Assembly (NCBI GenBank): GCA_964599915.1
Contig: CAZRHR010000104.1
Location: forward strand, 1-6,534
Length of the DNA stretch: 6,534 nt
Direction of reading: 5' to 3'
Origin: CAZRHR01 sp964599915
Lineage (GTDB): Bacteria; Bacteroidota; Bacteroidia; CAIKAF01
A program made the translations under genes and the position numbers. Of the stretch, positions 5,785 to 6,534 are shown piece after piece. The notes under the pieces are model-generated. The model was not told the DNA's origin. It saw only the letters and a program-made list of their open reading frames with translations, and ran no database searches. Numbering within the stretch: position 1 is the first letter of the stretch; each line of letters starts with the position of its first letter.

Positions 5785-6534
5785 TTACTTTTCCGGCTCA
5801 GTCGCATGTTTCATCCGAGCAGTTTTCAAATAGTTGCCCATAAAGGATTTTCCGGTGAGTCCGAAATCTGCTACGGCCAGAAAAACAAGGTCTTCTGTTC
5901 CCGTATTGATGGATTGGTGGAGACACCAACGTGGGATAAATGCAAAATCACCAGGACCAACGGGATGACTTAGATGATCCACTTTAACCATTCCCTTTCC
6001 ACGAAGGAAGATGAAAACTGTCTCATGTGCGTGGCGGTGCAATTCGTTTCCTTTTCCCGGCTTTACAGTAACGATTCTGGGATCGAGGACTTCTAGAGGA
6101 AAGGGTAGAACCGAAACGGAAAAATCGATGTTTAGGTGTTCTACCGTGTTGTGATATAATCCTTTAAGTCGATGGTCTTGTTCGGATGAGACAAAATCTG
6201 ACGGGTCCTCACTATGGGTTAGCGATTTTTGTTCGTTAATTTTTTCCAGTAAAGGTAACACCCGGCCCAATTGCCAATGGCCGAAAAGTTGATTGACCAA
6301 CAGGTCGAGGGCTTGCGACCAATGAGGTTCTTCCAATGGATGGCTGCACCAATGGATAAACTGCTCCACCTCATTTTTTTCCTTTTCACCGGCGAGGCTA
6401 TACACAAAAATCGCCGATGCCACCGGAGAAATTTGGGTTGCATCCGGTGGTTTTTGGTCTTTAATGGCTATGGCCAGTTGGTCGAGATCCGCTTGTAAAC
6501 GCGCCGTTTCTTCCGGTTGAAGGCGTTGGTTGCG
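5785..6534 (-). CDS. Cupin-domain protein with helical N-terminal region, 5'-truncated by window edge
   Basis: The frame is open from the window edge to a TAA at 5787-5785, giving 249 visible residues. No in-frame ATG occurs before residue 38, where a GTG at 6423 is the first possible start. The coding-like upstream stretch (QRLQPEETARLQADLDQL) suggests the true start is outside the window. Counting from the edge, residues 1-105 look mainly helical. The C-terminal half is a single beta-barrel cupin. Motif 1 is HRHAHETVFIFLRG (166-179), giving His166 and His168 as metal ligands, but Thr172 stands where the canonical Glu would be; Glu171 or His170 may substitute. Motif 2 is GDFAFIPRWCLHQSIN (195-210), with His206 the last ligand and Asn210. 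The end, FGLTGKSFMGNYLKTAR, looks family specific. No signal peptide is visible and the N-terminus is missing. I do not recognise the subfamily; it could be an enzyme or a small-molecule-binding protein. Confidence 0.78.
   Translation of the reverse strand, partial: RNQRLQPEETARLQADLDQLAIAIKDQKPPDATQISPVASAIFVYSLAGEKEKNEVEQFIHWCSHPLEEPHWSQALDLLVNQLFGHWQLGRVLPLLEKINEQKSLTHSEDPSDFVSSEQDHRLKGLYHNTVEHLNIDFSVSVLPFPLEVLDPRIVTVKPGKGNELHRHAHETVFIFLRGKGMVKVDHLSHPVGPGDFAFIPRWCLHQSINTGTEDLVFLAVADFGLTGKSFMGNYLKTARMKHATEPEK

Noticed and set aside
6421..6423. GTG as the true start of the cupin gene
   Set aside because: The same frame stays open with coding-like composition for 37 further codons to the window edge, so a start outside the window is more likely, though the GTG cannot be excluded.
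5785..6534. Assignment of the cupin protein as a DMSP lyase or another named cupin enzyme
   Set aside because: A helical N-terminal part followed by one cupin barrel is shared by several families, and the visible motifs are not diagnostic of any of them.

Overview
The window looks like chromosomal core sequence from a member of the Bacteroidota. Four things point there: the order DUF4175 protein – RsbW-like ATPase – ybeY – DUF456 – mnmG; a YbeY whose third metal ligand is Asp; octamers matching the Bacteroidota promoter -7 element TAnnTTTG in both gaps between genes; and no clear Shine-Dalgarno sequences. I cannot place it in a class or genus. All six genes are on the minus strand, so transcription runs from high to low coordinates. 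No RNA gene, insertion sequence, phage gene, CRISPR array or horizontally acquired block is visible.

Layout in transcription order. (1) 6534–5785: a cupin protein whose 5' end lies outside the window; its frame is open to the edge. (2) 5784–5648: a 137-bp gap with two -7-like octamers and no convincing terminator. (3) 5647–2189: a 1152-codon DUF4175-type membrane protein with three N-terminal membrane helices, a beta-rich region, a very long Gln/Glu/Lys coiled coil, a Gly/Gln/Pro linker and a conserved tail. (4) 2184–1753: an RsbW-like GHKL ATPase (anti-sigma factor type). (5) 1756–1334: the endoribonuclease YbeY. (6) 1334–825: a DUF456 membrane protein. (7) 824–773: a 52-bp gap holding a perfect 16-bp palindrome that matches ParB-binding parS sites, with a -7-like octamer upstream. 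(8) 772–1: the N-terminal 257 residues of MnmG (GidA), cut by the window edge.

Genes 3 to 6 are tightly packed (4-bp gap, ATGA overlap, TAATG overlap) and almost certainly form one translationally coupled operon. It joins an envelope protein of unknown function, a probable regulatory kinase, a ribosome-maturation nuclease and a small membrane protein. mnmG follows and may be read from its own promoter as well as by read-through. YbeY and MnmG both serve translation (rRNA processing and tRNA wobble-uridine modification). The parS-like site suggests, as inference, that the region lies in the replication-origin half of the chromosome.

The most notable points are the parS-like palindrome in the mnmG leader, the operon linking an anti-sigma-type kinase to a giant envelope coiled-coil protein, and a single cysteine in that 1152-residue protein. 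I did not find an obviously new defence, mobile or biosynthetic system.
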